Shown here: piece after piece, positions 25,425 to 33,022 of the stretch | Numbering within the stretch: the first letter of the stretch is position 1 | How the letters are laid out: each line of letters begins with the position of its first letter | Source: Streptomyces hydrogenans | GTDB taxonomy: Bacteria > Actinomycetota > Actinomycetes > Streptomycetales > Streptomycetaceae | NCBI RefSeq assembly: GCF_014656075.1 | Contig: NZ_BNBS01000065.1 | Span: 1 to 46,418 of the forward strand | Direction of reading: 5' to 3' | Length of the DNA stretch: 46,418 bases | Made by a program: the position numbers and the translations under genes | Notes under the pieces: generated by a model | Database searches by the model: none | Seen by the model: only the letters and a program-made list of their open reading frames with translations | Told to the model about the DNA's origin: nothing

Positions 25425-26894
25425 TCAGGCCACCCACTCCGGCAGCGCCGGGTCCGTGAACCGCCCCGGCGCCCCCTCCAGGGCCGCCGCGAGCCGCTCC
25501 GCCGCCGTCTCGTAGACCTCCTCCGGCAGCGTGTACGGGATCCGCAGCCGGTGCTCGTGCGTGCCCGGATCGACCCCGAACCGCGCCCCGCCCTCCACCC
25601 GCACCCCGTGCCGCAGGGCCCGTGCCGCCAGCTGCGTCGCCACCGGCCGCCCCAGGTCGATCCACAGGCACATCCCGCCCGGCGGCACCGACCACCGCCA
25701 CTCGGGCAGGTGCCGGGCCAGCGCGGCGCCGAGCGCCTCCCGCCGCTGCCGCAGCTCCGCCACGCGCGCGTGCACGATCGGCTCCAGGCGCCGCATCAGC
25801 GCCACCGCCACCAGCTGGTCCAGCACCGAACCCGACAGGTCGGCCGTCACCCGGGTCCGCGTCAGCTCCGTCACCACGCGCGCCGAGGCCCGCACCCAGC
25901 CCACCCGCATCCCGCCCCAGCAGCTCTTGCTCAGCGAGCCGATCGACACGATCTGCTCCCCGCCCCCGGCCCCCGCGGACGCCGCGAAAGGCGCCGGCGC
26001 CGGAACGTCGAGCGCCATGTCCGTCAGCGTCTCGTCCACCACCAGCCACGTGCCCGTCGCCCGCGCCGCCCGCGCCAGCTCCCGGCCCTGCTCGCGCGGC
26101 ATCAGGCGCCCCGTCGGGTTGTGGAAGTCCGGGATCAGGTACGCCAGCCGCGGCGCGGTCTGCCGCAGCGCCGCGTCCACCAGCCCCGTGTCCCAGCCGC
26201 TCTCCGTGACCGGCACCGGCGTCACCCGCATCCCGCGGCCCCGCATCGCGTCCAGCGCGTTGGTGTACGAGGGGTTCTCCGCCAGCACCCGGTCGCCCGG
26301 CCGCCCGAACTGCGCGAGCACCAGCGACAGCGCCTGCTGCGCCCCCGTCGTGACCAGGATCTGCTCGGGCCGCGTCGGCAGCCCCCGCTCGGTGTACCGC
26401 TCCGCGACCGCCGCCCGCAGCTCCGGCAGGCCGTACGGGTGGTAGCCCGGCGCGGCGGCGTACCGCGGCAGTTCGGCGGCGGCCTCCGCCAGCGCCTCCG
26501 CGAGCTCGGCCCGGGGCCCGTGCGGCGCGGCCAGCGCGAGGTCGATCACCTCGCCGGCCCCGTCCGGGAAGGCGCCCAGGGAGGTCGGCGCCTGCCCGTC
26601 CGGCAGTGCCGTCCACGTCCCCGCGCCCCGCCGGCTGTGCGCGTACCCGCTCTCCCGCAGCAGGTCGTACGCCCCCGTCACCGTCGTCCGGCTCACCTCC
26701 AGGACCTGCGCGAGCTCCCGCTCGGCGGGCAGCCGCAGTCGCAGCGCCACCCGCCCGTCCAGCAGCGCCTCCCGCACGGCCCGCGCCAGCTCGCGGTAGC
26801 CGAACCGGCCCTCCGGCGGCGGGGTGAGCAGGGAGGCGAGCTGGCGGCCGGACAAGGTCCGGTCCGCGGTGTGGACCACACGGGCCTCTGCCAT
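25425..26894 (-). CDS. MocR-type transcriptional regulator (GntR helix-turn-helix fused to aminotransferase domain)
   Basis: A 489-residue chimera. An N-terminal GntR winged helix (residues 30-95: ELARAVREALLDGRVALRLR, AQVLEVSRTTVTGAYDLLRE) is joined to a fold-type I aminotransferase domain. PLP site features are present: ILVTTGAQQALSLVLAQFG, PDFHNPTGRLM, and the Schiff-base Lys of SIGSLSKSCWGGMRVGW near residue 322. MocR proteins use PLP as an effector and often control PLP, GABA or amino-acid genes. ATG 26894 follows AAGGAG at about nine bases; GTG 26903 overlaps that Shine-Dalgarno and is less likely. It is divergent from a 52-residue small protein, with a palindrome between. Confidence 0.9.
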   Translation of the reverse strand: MAEARVVHTADRTLSGRQLASLLTPPPEGRFGYRELARAVREALLDGRVALRLRLPAERELAQVLEVSRTTVTGAYDLLRESGYAHSRRGAGTWTALPDGQAPTSLGAFPDGAGEVIDLALAAPHGPRAELAEALAEAAAELPRYAAAPGYHPYGLPELRAAVAERYTERGLPTRPEQILVTTGAQQALSLVLAQFGRPGDRVLAENPSYTNALDAMRGRGMRVTPVPVTESGWDTGLVDAALRQTAPRLAYLIPDFHNPTGRLMPREQGRELARAARATGTWLVVDETLTDMALDVPAPAPFAASAGAGGGEQIVSIGSLSKSCWGGMRVGWVRASARVVTELTRTRVTADLSGSVLDQLVAVALMRRLEPIVHARVAELRQRREALGAALARHLPEWRWSVPPGGMCLWIDLGRPVATQLAARALRHGVRVEGGARFGVDPGTHEHRLRIPYTLPEEVYETAAERLAAALEGAPGRFTDPALPEWVA

Positions 26895-26905
26895 GCCAAT
26901 CACTC

Positions 26906-26935
26906 CTTATTGGCTCTGCTGTCCGGGCCAATAAG
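26906..26935. promoter_or_regulatory. Inverted repeat operator between mocR-type and small-protein genes
   Basis: CTTATTGGC (26906-26914) and GCCAATAAG (26927-26935) are a perfect 9-bp inverted repeat with a 12-bp spacer, in an AT-rich island immediately upstream of the MocR-type start. A third GCCAAT lies at 26895-26900. The left arm overlaps the AAGGAG ribosome binding site of the regulator, so binding would be expected to repress it. Autoregulation by MocR proteins through repeated half-sites is known; specificity here is inferred. Confidence 0.55.
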
Positions 26936-27026
26936 CCTACAGACTCTCGACAGTGGCCTGGTGCGGCGTCCGACGAGGCGCCCCCGGCCCGCCTTCCCGC
27001 ACCGCACCCAGCAGAGGAGCACGACG

Positions 27027-27185
27027 ATGACCCCGCACTTCACCGACCGCGACGAGCGCCTGTGGCAGCGGCACGCCGAGGAGCGCCCCGCCCGCCCCCT
27101 GCCCGTGGGCGCCTGGCTGCGCACCCTGCGCGCCACGCTCCGGACCCACCGGCCCGCCTCCCGGACCACCGAGGGCGCCACGTGA
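27027..27185 (+). CDS. Small basic hypothetical protein, 52 residues
   Basis: ATG 27027 has GAGGAG ten bases upstream. The product is a 52-residue Arg-rich protein (HFTDRDERLWQRHAEERPAR, then WLRTLRATLRTHRPASR), with no signal peptide or membrane segment. Start region, ribosome site and position opposite the MocR-type gene support it being real. I do not recognise a family. Its TGA overlaps a GTG (27182, GTGA) that begins the fragment described next. Confidence 0.6.
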   Translation: MTPHFTDRDERLWQRHAEERPARPLPVGAWLRTLRATLRTHRPASRTTEGAT

Positions 27186-27346
27186 GCGCCGACGGCCCGC
27201 CGCCGGGCCGGTTCGTCGTCGGCGTGAGCGGCTCGCCGCCGCCTTCGACGAAGGGCTCGGCGGCGGGCCGGACGGCGCGGACGCCCGTACCCGGGGAGCC
27301 GGGTACGGGCGTCCGCGCGGAACCGGGGTCTCAGGCCACGGGCTGA
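27182..27346 (+). pseudogene. Possible remnant of a universal stress protein gene
   Basis: GTG 27182, in a GTGA overlap with the preceding small gene, starts a 54-codon frame. Its beginning (GRFVVGVSGSP) looks like the first beta-strand of a universal stress protein (VVVGVDGSP type). In another frame, near 27228-27260, the DNA reads RLAAAFDEGLGG, like a downstream USP helix. This suggests a USP gene that lost its middle by deletion. A strong terminator lies inside the frame, so the C-terminal half is unlikely to be coding. Evidence is short-motif only. Confidence 0.25.
27274..27317. terminator. Perfect 20-bp hairpin, bidirectional terminator
   Basis: Arms 27274-27293 and 27298-27317 are exactly complementary over 20 bp around loop ggag. 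It lies between the plus-strand small genes and the stop of the minus-strand gene (27331), and would stop transcription from both sides. Confidence 0.85.
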
Positions 27347-28785
27347 CCCGGGCCGGGGGCCGGCGAGGTGGCGGTGCCGGAGGGGTTCAGCGGCAGGCCG
27401 GAGGGCGAACTCGCCGCCGCCGAACGGCCGTCGGTGTCACCGCCGGCCGTGGAGCCGGTCGTGTCGTCCGTCGTCGTGTCCGTCGTGGTGTCGGTCCCGT
27501 CGGTCGTCGTGGCCCCGTTGTTCGAGGGGGTGTCCGGCGTGCCGGAGGGAGTGTCCGACGGGGTCTCGGTCGTCGGCGTCGTGGTGTCCGTCGTGGTGTC
27601 CGTCGAGGGGGACGGCGGCGGGGTCGTCTGCGTCGGGGAGAGCGTGGACGGGCAGGGGGACGGCGTCACGCCGTCGATCGGCGCCGGCGTCTCGTCGCCG
27701 GTCACCACCACGCACGGCGGCGGCGAGGTCGGGGTGCCCGAAGGCGACGTGGACGACGCCGACGGCGAGGTGGTGGTCGGTGTGGGCCGGGGCGGCGGCG
27801 GGGTCGGCTTGTCGTGGCGGCCGGTGTCGCCGTGCTTCCGCGCGAACCAGGAGTCGTCCTCGGGGTCGTACACGACGAAGACGTTCACCACGGTCACCGA
27901 CGGTGCCACGACCACGACCTGCGAGGCGTTGTAGCCCGGCCACGGGGTGCCCGTCGTCCGCGGCCGCTGCTGGGGCACCGGCTCGGTCAGCGGATTGCCG
28001 CAGGCGCAGCGGACCCGGGGCACGCCCCGATCGTCGACGAGCACCGCGGTGCCCGCCTGGAGGGTCGCCTGGTAGGTGGTGGCGGCGCCGTCCTTGAAGC
28101 CGTGGTTGGTCACCCGGGTGTCCACCCGGAGCTGGAGCGGGGTCAGGGAGCGGAGGTAGGCCGGCACGGCGTTCGCGTCCAGGCTCAGGACCTTGGCGAA
28201 GGCGGCGTTCTTGGCGGGCTCGGCGCCGAGGTAGCGCACCTGCCGCTCCACGTCGCAGCTCGCCACCTGCTGGGTGCCGCCGTACAGGCCGGCCGTGGAG
28301 CCCGGCACCCGCGGGGTGGTGCTCTCCGCCGTCCCGGTGCGCGGGGCCAGCGAGGCGGTCCCCGAGGCCTCGTCCTTGCGGGCGGTGGAGGCGGTGAAGG
28401 GGTCGGGGCCGGAGGCGGAGCTGTTCTGGAGGAAGACCTCGCCGCTGCCGCCCGAGCCCGCGGTGTCGCCCTTGTCGTCCGAGCGGCTGACGAAGACCAC
28501 GGTCAGCGCGACGGCGGCCACGACGACGGCGGTCAGCGCGGCCACCTTCGGTACGGACCGCCACCACGGGGTCCGCCCGCCGCCCGGACCGCCGCCGTCG
28601 CCCGCGCCGTCTCCGCCACCGCCACCGCCTCCGCCGCCCCCGGAGCCGTCGTACGGCGGCGTGGTCGGCGGGCCGGCCACCCCGGGGCGGGTGGCCGCGC
28701 CGGAGAGCGGTCCCGAGGGCGGGCCCGTGGGGGGACCGGTGGGCGGGACCGACGGAGGGCCGGACGGCGGCGGTTGGGAAGTCAC
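27331..28785 (-). CDS. Membrane-anchored low-complexity protein (DUF6777-like)
   Basis: A 484-residue protein in four parts. The N-terminal about 75 residues are Pro/Gly-rich, including a run of ten Gly. One transmembrane helix follows (about 78-100, VAALTAVVVAAVALTVVFV). A folded extracellular domain (about 115-340) has VASCDVERQVRYLGAEPAKN, LTPLQLRVDTRVTNHGF and VPRVRCACGNPL, with a Cys pair; I associate this with the Streptomyces DUF6777 family. The C-terminal 145 residues are Pro/Thr/Ser/Asp repeats. GTG 28785 is preceded by AAAGGGA. The layout fits a type II membrane protein whose domain is tethered outside the cell on a flexible stalk. The function is unknown. Confidence 0.75.
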   Translation of the reverse strand: MTSQPPPSGPPSVPPTGPPTGPPSGPLSGAATRPGVAGPPTTPPYDGSGGGGGGGGGGDGAGDGGGPGGGRTPWWRSVPKVAALTAVVVAAVALTVVFVSRSDDKGDTAGSGGSGEVFLQNSSASGPDPFTASTARKDEASGTASLAPRTGTAESTTPRVPGSTAGLYGGTQQVASCDVERQVRYLGAEPAKNAAFAKVLSLDANAVPAYLRSLTPLQLRVDTRVTNHGFKDGAATTYQATLQAGTAVLVDDRGVPRVRCACGNPLTEPVPQQRPRTTGTPWPGYNASQVVVVAPSVTVVNVFVVYDPEDDSWFARKHGDTGRHDKPTPPPPRPTPTTTSPSASSTSPSGTPTSPPPCVVVTGDETPAPIDGVTPSPCPSTLSPTQTTPPPSPSTDTTTDTTTPTTETPSDTPSGTPDTPSNNGATTTDGTDTTTDTTTDDTTGSTAGGDTDGRSAAASSPSGLPLNPSGTATSPAPGPGQPVA

Positions 28786-28820
28786 TTTTTTCCCTTTCTT
28801 CCGTTCGGCGCCATTCTGGG

Positions 28821-28845
28821 TGCCGTGCGGGTGCCCCGCACGGCA
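28821..28845 (-). other. Hairpin in the upstream region of the DUF6777-like gene
   Basis: TGCCGTGCGGG (28821-28831) and CCCGCACGGCA (28835-28845) form a perfect 11-bp stem with a 3-base loop, 36 bp upstream of GTG 28785. It lies in the region where that gene's promoter or leader must be, so it may act as an operator, an attenuator, or an insulator from the divergent transporter promoter. Confidence 0.4.
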
Positions 28846-28912
28846 GGCTCCGCCGTCAGGGTGCCGGGCGAGCGGGGCGAGCGGCGCCCCGGCAGGTCGC
28901 CCGAATCATCAA

Positions 28913-28945
28913 CTGATGGAGCGTCAGTTATTGACGGTTCATCAG
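28913..28945 (+). promoter_or_regulatory. Double 15-bp palindromic operator over the liv-type promoter
   Basis: Two imperfect palindromes of the form CTGATGNNNCGTCA(G/A) lie head to head: CTGATGGAGCGTCAG at 28913-28927 and, reading the other strand, CTGATGAACCGTCAA at 28945-28931, separated by tta. They agree at 12 of 15 positions, and the whole 33-bp element is a dyad. A further CATCA-ac-TGATG palindrome overlaps the left end (28907-28918). TetR-type dimers commonly bind sites of this kind. No regulator gene is adjacent, so it would act in trans. Confidence 0.6.
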
Positions 28946-28959
28946 CTCGGTCACAGAAT
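28931..28959 (+). promoter_or_regulatory. Promoter of the branched-chain-type ABC transporter operon
   Basis: TTGACG (28931-28936) and CAGAAT (28954-28959) are spaced by exactly 17 bp, a good housekeeping-type promoter. The -35 is inside the right-hand operator palindrome. The predicted leader is about 20 nt and includes the ribosome site GGAGGGA (28974-28980). Confidence 0.6.
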
Positions 28960-28986
28960 GCGGGTCACCCGACGGAGGGATCGCCC

Positions 28987-30237
28987 GTGTTTCGACCGTT
29001 GCGCGTCGTCGTCGCCGCCGCGTCCGCCCTGCTCCTCGCCACCGCCTGCAACTCCGCCTCCAGCGGCGGAACCGCCGCTTCCTCCGTCCGTGGAGTGACC
29101 GCCGACACGATCAAGGTCGGCGGCATCGTCTCCATGACGACCGCCAGCGGCTACTCCAAGAAGGACACCGACCTCGGGGCCAGGGCCCGCTACGACCGGG
29201 CCAACGCCGAGGGCGGGATCAACGGGCGGAGGATCGAGTACCTGGGCGCCGAGGACGACGGCCAGGACCCCGCGAAGAACCTGGCCGCCGCCCGCAAGCT
29301 CGTCCAGCGGGACCAGGTCTTCGCCGTCTCCCCGATGAGCTCGGTGACCTTCGCCGGAGCCGACTTCCTCGACGCCCAGAAGGTGCCGACGGTCGGCTGG
29401 GGCACCCTCCCCTCCTTCTGCGGCCCCGCCCACATCTACGGCTTCAACGGCTGCCTCGTGCCCATGCCGGGCGGCACCCTCAACCAGACCTGGCCCGAAA
29501 GCCTCGCCGCCGTCCTCGGCGGCGCCCGCGGCAAGTCCGTCGCGCTGATCGCCGGCGACAACGACGCCGGGAAGTTCGGCATCCGCACCTTCACCCAGGG
29601 CTTCAAGGCCGCCGGCTTCCAGGTCCCCTACGCCAAGGCCGTCGTCCCGGCGACCTCGATGCCCAGCGACTGGTCCGCCTACACCAAGGAGATCCTCCGC
29701 TCGGGGCCCGGCGGCGGCGCGCCCGACGCCGTCGTCTCCGTGATGCAGACGCCGTACAACATCGGCCTCTTCACCGCCCTCAAGCGTTCCGGCTACAAGG
29801 GCGTCCTCTCGGACCCCACCGACTACGACCCCGGGCTGCTCGCCAAGGACGCGACCAAGCAGGCCCTCGACGGGGTCCACGTCCTCCTCCAGTTCCAGCC
29901 CTTCGAGTCGGACAGCCCCGCGATGCGGCAGTTCAAGGACGACATCAGGAAGGCCGCCGGAGGCAAGGACGTCCCCCTCAACATGCACATGATGACCGGC
30001 TACATGAGCGCCGACCTCTTCCTCGCCATCGCCGCCAGGGCCGGCAAGGACCTCACCGTGGACTCCTTCCAGAAGGCCGCCGACGGCTTCTCCGACACCG
30101 GCACCCTCGTCGGCGACCGCGCCGAGCCCAGGGGGAAGAAGGAGAGCTTCGGCTGCGGGGCGCTCGTCCGGCTCAAGGACGGCCGCTACGAGGTCGCGGT
30201 CCCCTTCAAGTGCTACCCGCCGATCCCCTTCGCCTGA
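28987..30237 (+). CDS. Branched-chain-amino-acid-type ABC transporter substrate-binding lipoprotein
   Basis: A 416-residue periplasmic-binding-protein-like lipoprotein (Peripla_BP_6/LivJ type). The signal peptide ends at Cys21 (LLLATAC-N). The mature part begins GVTADTIKVGGIVSMTT, followed by ARARYDRANAEGGINGRRIE and DPAKNLAAARKLV, standard for this family. GTG 28987 has GGAGGGA upstream. Four Cys near SFCGPAHIYGFNGCLV and FGCGALV, FKCYPP could form disulfides. It should deliver its ligand to the fused permease that follows 13 bp later. Family members bind amino acids, amides, urea or aromatic acids, so the ligand is not certain. Confidence 0.9.
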   Translation: MFRPLRVVVAAASALLLATACNSASSGGTAASSVRGVTADTIKVGGIVSMTTASGYSKKDTDLGARARYDRANAEGGINGRRIEYLGAEDDGQDPAKNLAAARKLVQRDQVFAVSPMSSVTFAGADFLDAQKVPTVGWGTLPSFCGPAHIYGFNGCLVPMPGGTLNQTWPESLAAVLGGARGKSVALIAGDNDAGKFGIRTFTQGFKAAGFQVPYAKAVVPATSMPSDWSAYTKEILRSGPGGGAPDAVVSVMQTPYNIGLFTALKRSGYKGVLSDPTDYDPGLLAKDATKQALDGVHVLLQFQPFESDSPAMRQFKDDIRKAAGGKDVPLNMHMMTGYMSADLFLAIAARAGKDLTVDSFQKAADGFSDTGTLVGDRAEPRGKKESFGCGALVRLKDGRYEVAVPFKCYPPIPFA

Positions 30238-30250
30238 GGAGGCGCGGCAC

Positions 30251-33022
30251 GTGGGTGACCTGCTGGGCTTCGTCCTGAGCGGACTGGTCTCGGGCGCGCT
30301 CTACGCGCTGCTCGCGACCGGTCTCGTCCTCTCCTCCTCCGCCTCCGGGCTCTTCAACTTCGCGCACGGCGCCACCGCCTACCTGTGCGCGCTGGCCTTC
30401 TACGAACTCCACTCCGGCTTCGGCTGGCCGGCCGTCCCCACCGCACTGCTCCTGGTCCTCGCGGTGGCGCCCGGCCTCGGCTGGGCGCTGGACCGGCTGA
30501 TGTTCAGAAAGCTCGCCAAGGTCGGCGAGACGGCGCAGATCGTCGCCACCATCGGCCTGCTCGTCGCGCTGCCCGCCGCCGGACGGTGGGCGGTCGAACT
30601 CCTGGAGCGGGCGGGCGCCCCCGTACTGCCCGCCGAGAACCAGTTCGGCCTGCCCGGCGTCGGCCCCAGCCCCGCCGTCTCCTGGCAGCCGCTCGACGGC
30701 GTGGGCATCGACTCCGACCAGCTCATCACCTGGATCGCCACCGCCCTCGCGGCGGTCGCCCTGTGGGTCCTGATGCGGCACACCCGGCTCGGCCTGCGGC
30801 TGCGCGCGGCGGTCGACGACCGCACCCTGACCGAGCTGCGGGGCATCAGCGCCGATCGGCTCTCCTCGATCGCCTGGATGCTGTCGTCCGGCCTCGCGGG
30901 CCTCGCCGGCGTCCTCGCGACCCCGCTCCTCGGGCTCTCCGCCCACGACTACACGCTGTTCCTGTTCGTCTCCGCCACGGCGGCGGTCCTCGGCCGCTTC
31001 CTCTCCGTGCCCCTCGCCTTCGCGGGCGGCCTCGGCCTCGGCGTCCTCCAGAACCTGGTCGCGGGATACGCGTCGTTCACCGACGACCTCACCGGCTTCC
31101 GCACGGCCGTCCCCTTCCTCATCCTCTTCGCCGGCCTCGTCGTCCTCACCCGGCGCGGGCGGGCCGCCGGCACGGCCGCCGCCGTCCCGCCGCCGGTCGA
31201 CTACCTCGCCGGCCGGGGCCGGGGCCGTCGCCGGGGCGCGTGGGTGGTCGCGGCGGTCCTGCTCGGCGCCGCGTTCTACACCGTCACCACACCCTTCTGG
31301 AGCGGGATCCTGGCCCAGGGGCTCGCCATCGGGATCGTGTTCATGTCCTTCACCGTCGTCACCGGCCTGGGCGCCATGGTCTCGCTGGCCCAGGCGACGT
31401 TCGTCACCGCCGCGGCCCTGGTCGCCGGCCTGCTCATGAGCCACGGCTGGCCCTTCGCCGCCGCCGCGGCCGCCGGCACGGCGCTGGCGGCGCTGCTCGG
31501 CGCGGTCGCCGCGCTCGCCGCCCTCCGGCTCGGCGGCAGGGCCCTGGCCCTGGCCACCCTCGCCCTCGCCTTCCTGGCGGACCAGGTGCTCTTCCAGCTC
31601 GGTTGGCTGCGCAACGGCGACACCGGCTGGGAGATCCCCCGCCCCGTCGCCGGCCCGGTGGACCTCGGCGACGACCGCGCCCTGGGCCTCGCCCTGGTCC
31701 TGCTCAGCGCGCTCGCCGTCGCCGCCCTGACCTGGCTGCGCGGCTCCCGCTGGGGCCGGGCCATGCTCGCGGTCCGTTCGGCCCCCGAGGCGGCCGCCGC
31801 GTCCGGGGTGTCGGTCGTCCGCACGAAACTCCTGCTCTTCACCGTGTCGGCCGGCCTCGCGGGCTTCGGCGGAGTCCTCTACGCCTCCTACAACACCCGC
31901 GTCACCGCCACCGACTTCACCGCGATGACGGGCCTGGTGTGGCTGGCGGTCGTCGTCGCGGCGGGCGTCCGCAGACCACAGTTCGCGGTGGTCGCCGGGC
32001 TCGTCTTCGCCGTCGTGCCCCACCTGATGACGCAGTACGTGACCGAATCCGCCCATCTGCCGGTGATCCTCTTCGGCCTGGCGGGACTCGCGCTGGCCAA
32101 CGACCCGGACGGCTACTGCGCCGCCCTGCCGTCGAGACGGGCGGCCCGCCGGGCGGCGACCGGGCCGGGGGAGCCGCAGGGCCCGTCCGCGAAGGGGGAG
32201 CCGGAGCCTAAGGCGGGACCGGTGCCGCGGGCGGAGCCCGTACCGGAACCGGGTCCGGAGCCGGGCGGCGTACCCTCGCCCCGCCCTCCCGCACCCGCCA
32301 TCGGCGGCGGGCTCGCCGAGGCGGCGCCCGCGCTCGAACTGGGCGGAGTGCACGCGGGGTACGGCGGCGCGCCCGTCCTCCACGGCGTGGACCTCGTGGT
32401 GCGCGGCGGGGAGGCACTGGTGCTGCTCGGGCCCAACGGGGCCGGCAAGTCCACCCTCTGCCGGGTGGCGGCCGGACTGCTGCGCCCGGCGGCCGGGCTC
32501 GTCCGCGTACGGGGCGGGGACGCCACGCGCGACACGGCGGTCGCCCGGGCGCGCCGGGGCGTGCGGCTGGCCCCCGAGGGGCGCGGGATCTTCGCGGGCC
32601 TCTCGATCGACGAGAACCTGGCGCTCCAGCTGACGGAGCCGGACGACCGCGACGCGGTGTACGCGCGCTTCCCCGCGCTCGCCGCCCGCCGCACCGTCCT
32701 CGCCGGATCGCTGTCGGGCGGCGAGCAACAGCTCCTGGCCCTCGCCCCGCTGCTCCAGCGGCCGCCGGCCGTCCTCGTCGCCGACGAGCCGTCCCTCGGA
32801 CTCGCCCCGCGCGTCGTCGACGAGGTCTTCGGCCTCCTCGCCGAACTCCGCTCCCACGGCACGGCGCTGCTCCTCGTCGAGGAGAAGGCCGCCGAGGTGC
32901 TCGGCATCGCCGACACCGTCGCCTACCTCGCACAGGGCGAGATCGCCTGGTCCGGTCCGCGCGCCGAGGTGGACCGGGACCGGCTCGCCGACGCCTACCT
33001 GGGAACGGGAGCCCGCCGATGA
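30251..33022 (+). CDS. Fused LivH-LivM-LivF: two permeases and one ATPase in a single ABC transporter chain
   Basis: A 923-residue fusion of three parts normally encoded separately. LivH-type permease is residues 1-305 (SGLVSGALYALLATGLVLSS, FNFAHGATAYL). LivM-type permease is about 325-625 (SFTVVTGLGAMVSLAQATFV, AVRSAPEAAAASGVSVVRTK). A Pro/Glu/Gly-rich linker is about 640-690. LivF-type ATPase is about 691-923, with Walker A GPNGAGKST, signature LSGGEQQ, Walker B AVLVADEPSLGLAPR and LLLVEEKAAEVL. GTG 30251 has GAGGAGG upstream. The stop overlaps the LivG start (ATGA). One chain plus LivG could therefore form the whole inner-membrane complex. No frameshift is needed to read it. Confidence 0.92.
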   Translation: MGDLLGFVLSGLVSGALYALLATGLVLSSSASGLFNFAHGATAYLCALAFYELHSGFGWPAVPTALLLVLAVAPGLGWALDRLMFRKLAKVGETAQIVATIGLLVALPAAGRWAVELLERAGAPVLPAENQFGLPGVGPSPAVSWQPLDGVGIDSDQLITWIATALAAVALWVLMRHTRLGLRLRAAVDDRTLTELRGISADRLSSIAWMLSSGLAGLAGVLATPLLGLSAHDYTLFLFVSATAAVLGRFLSVPLAFAGGLGLGVLQNLVAGYASFTDDLTGFRTAVPFLILFAGLVVLTRRGRAAGTAAAVPPPVDYLAGRGRGRRRGAWVVAAVLLGAAFYTVTTPFWSGILAQGLAIGIVFMSFTVVTGLGAMVSLAQATFVTAAALVAGLLMSHGWPFAAAAAAGTALAALLGAVAALAALRLGGRALALATLALAFLADQVLFQLGWLRNGDTGWEIPRPVAGPVDLGDDRALGLALVLLSALAVAALTWLRGSRWGRAMLAVRSAPEAAAASGVSVVRTKLLLFTVSAGLAGFGGVLYASYNTRVTATDFTAMTGLVWLAVVVAAGVRRPQFAVVAGLVFAVVPHLMTQYVTESAHLPVILFGLAGLALANDPDGYCAALPSRRAARRAATGPGEPQGPSAKGEPEPKAGPVPRAEPVPEPGPEPGGVPSPRPPAPAIGGGLAEAAPALELGGVHAGYGGAPVLHGVDLVVRGGEALVLLGPNGAGKSTLCRVAAGLLRPAAGLVRVRGGDATRDTAVARARRGVRLAPEGRGIFAGLSIDENLALQLTEPDDRDAVYARFPALAARRTVLAGSLSGGEQQLLALAPLLQRPPAVLVADEPSLGLAPRVVDEVFGLLAELRSHGTALLLVEEKAAEVLGIADTVAYLAQGEIAWSGPRAEVDRDRLADAYLGTGARR

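Noticed and set aside
30206..32857. 883-codon open frame on the minus strand opposite the LivHMF fusion
   Set aside because: Composition-driven shadow; the fusion's permease and ATPase motifs are on the plus strand.
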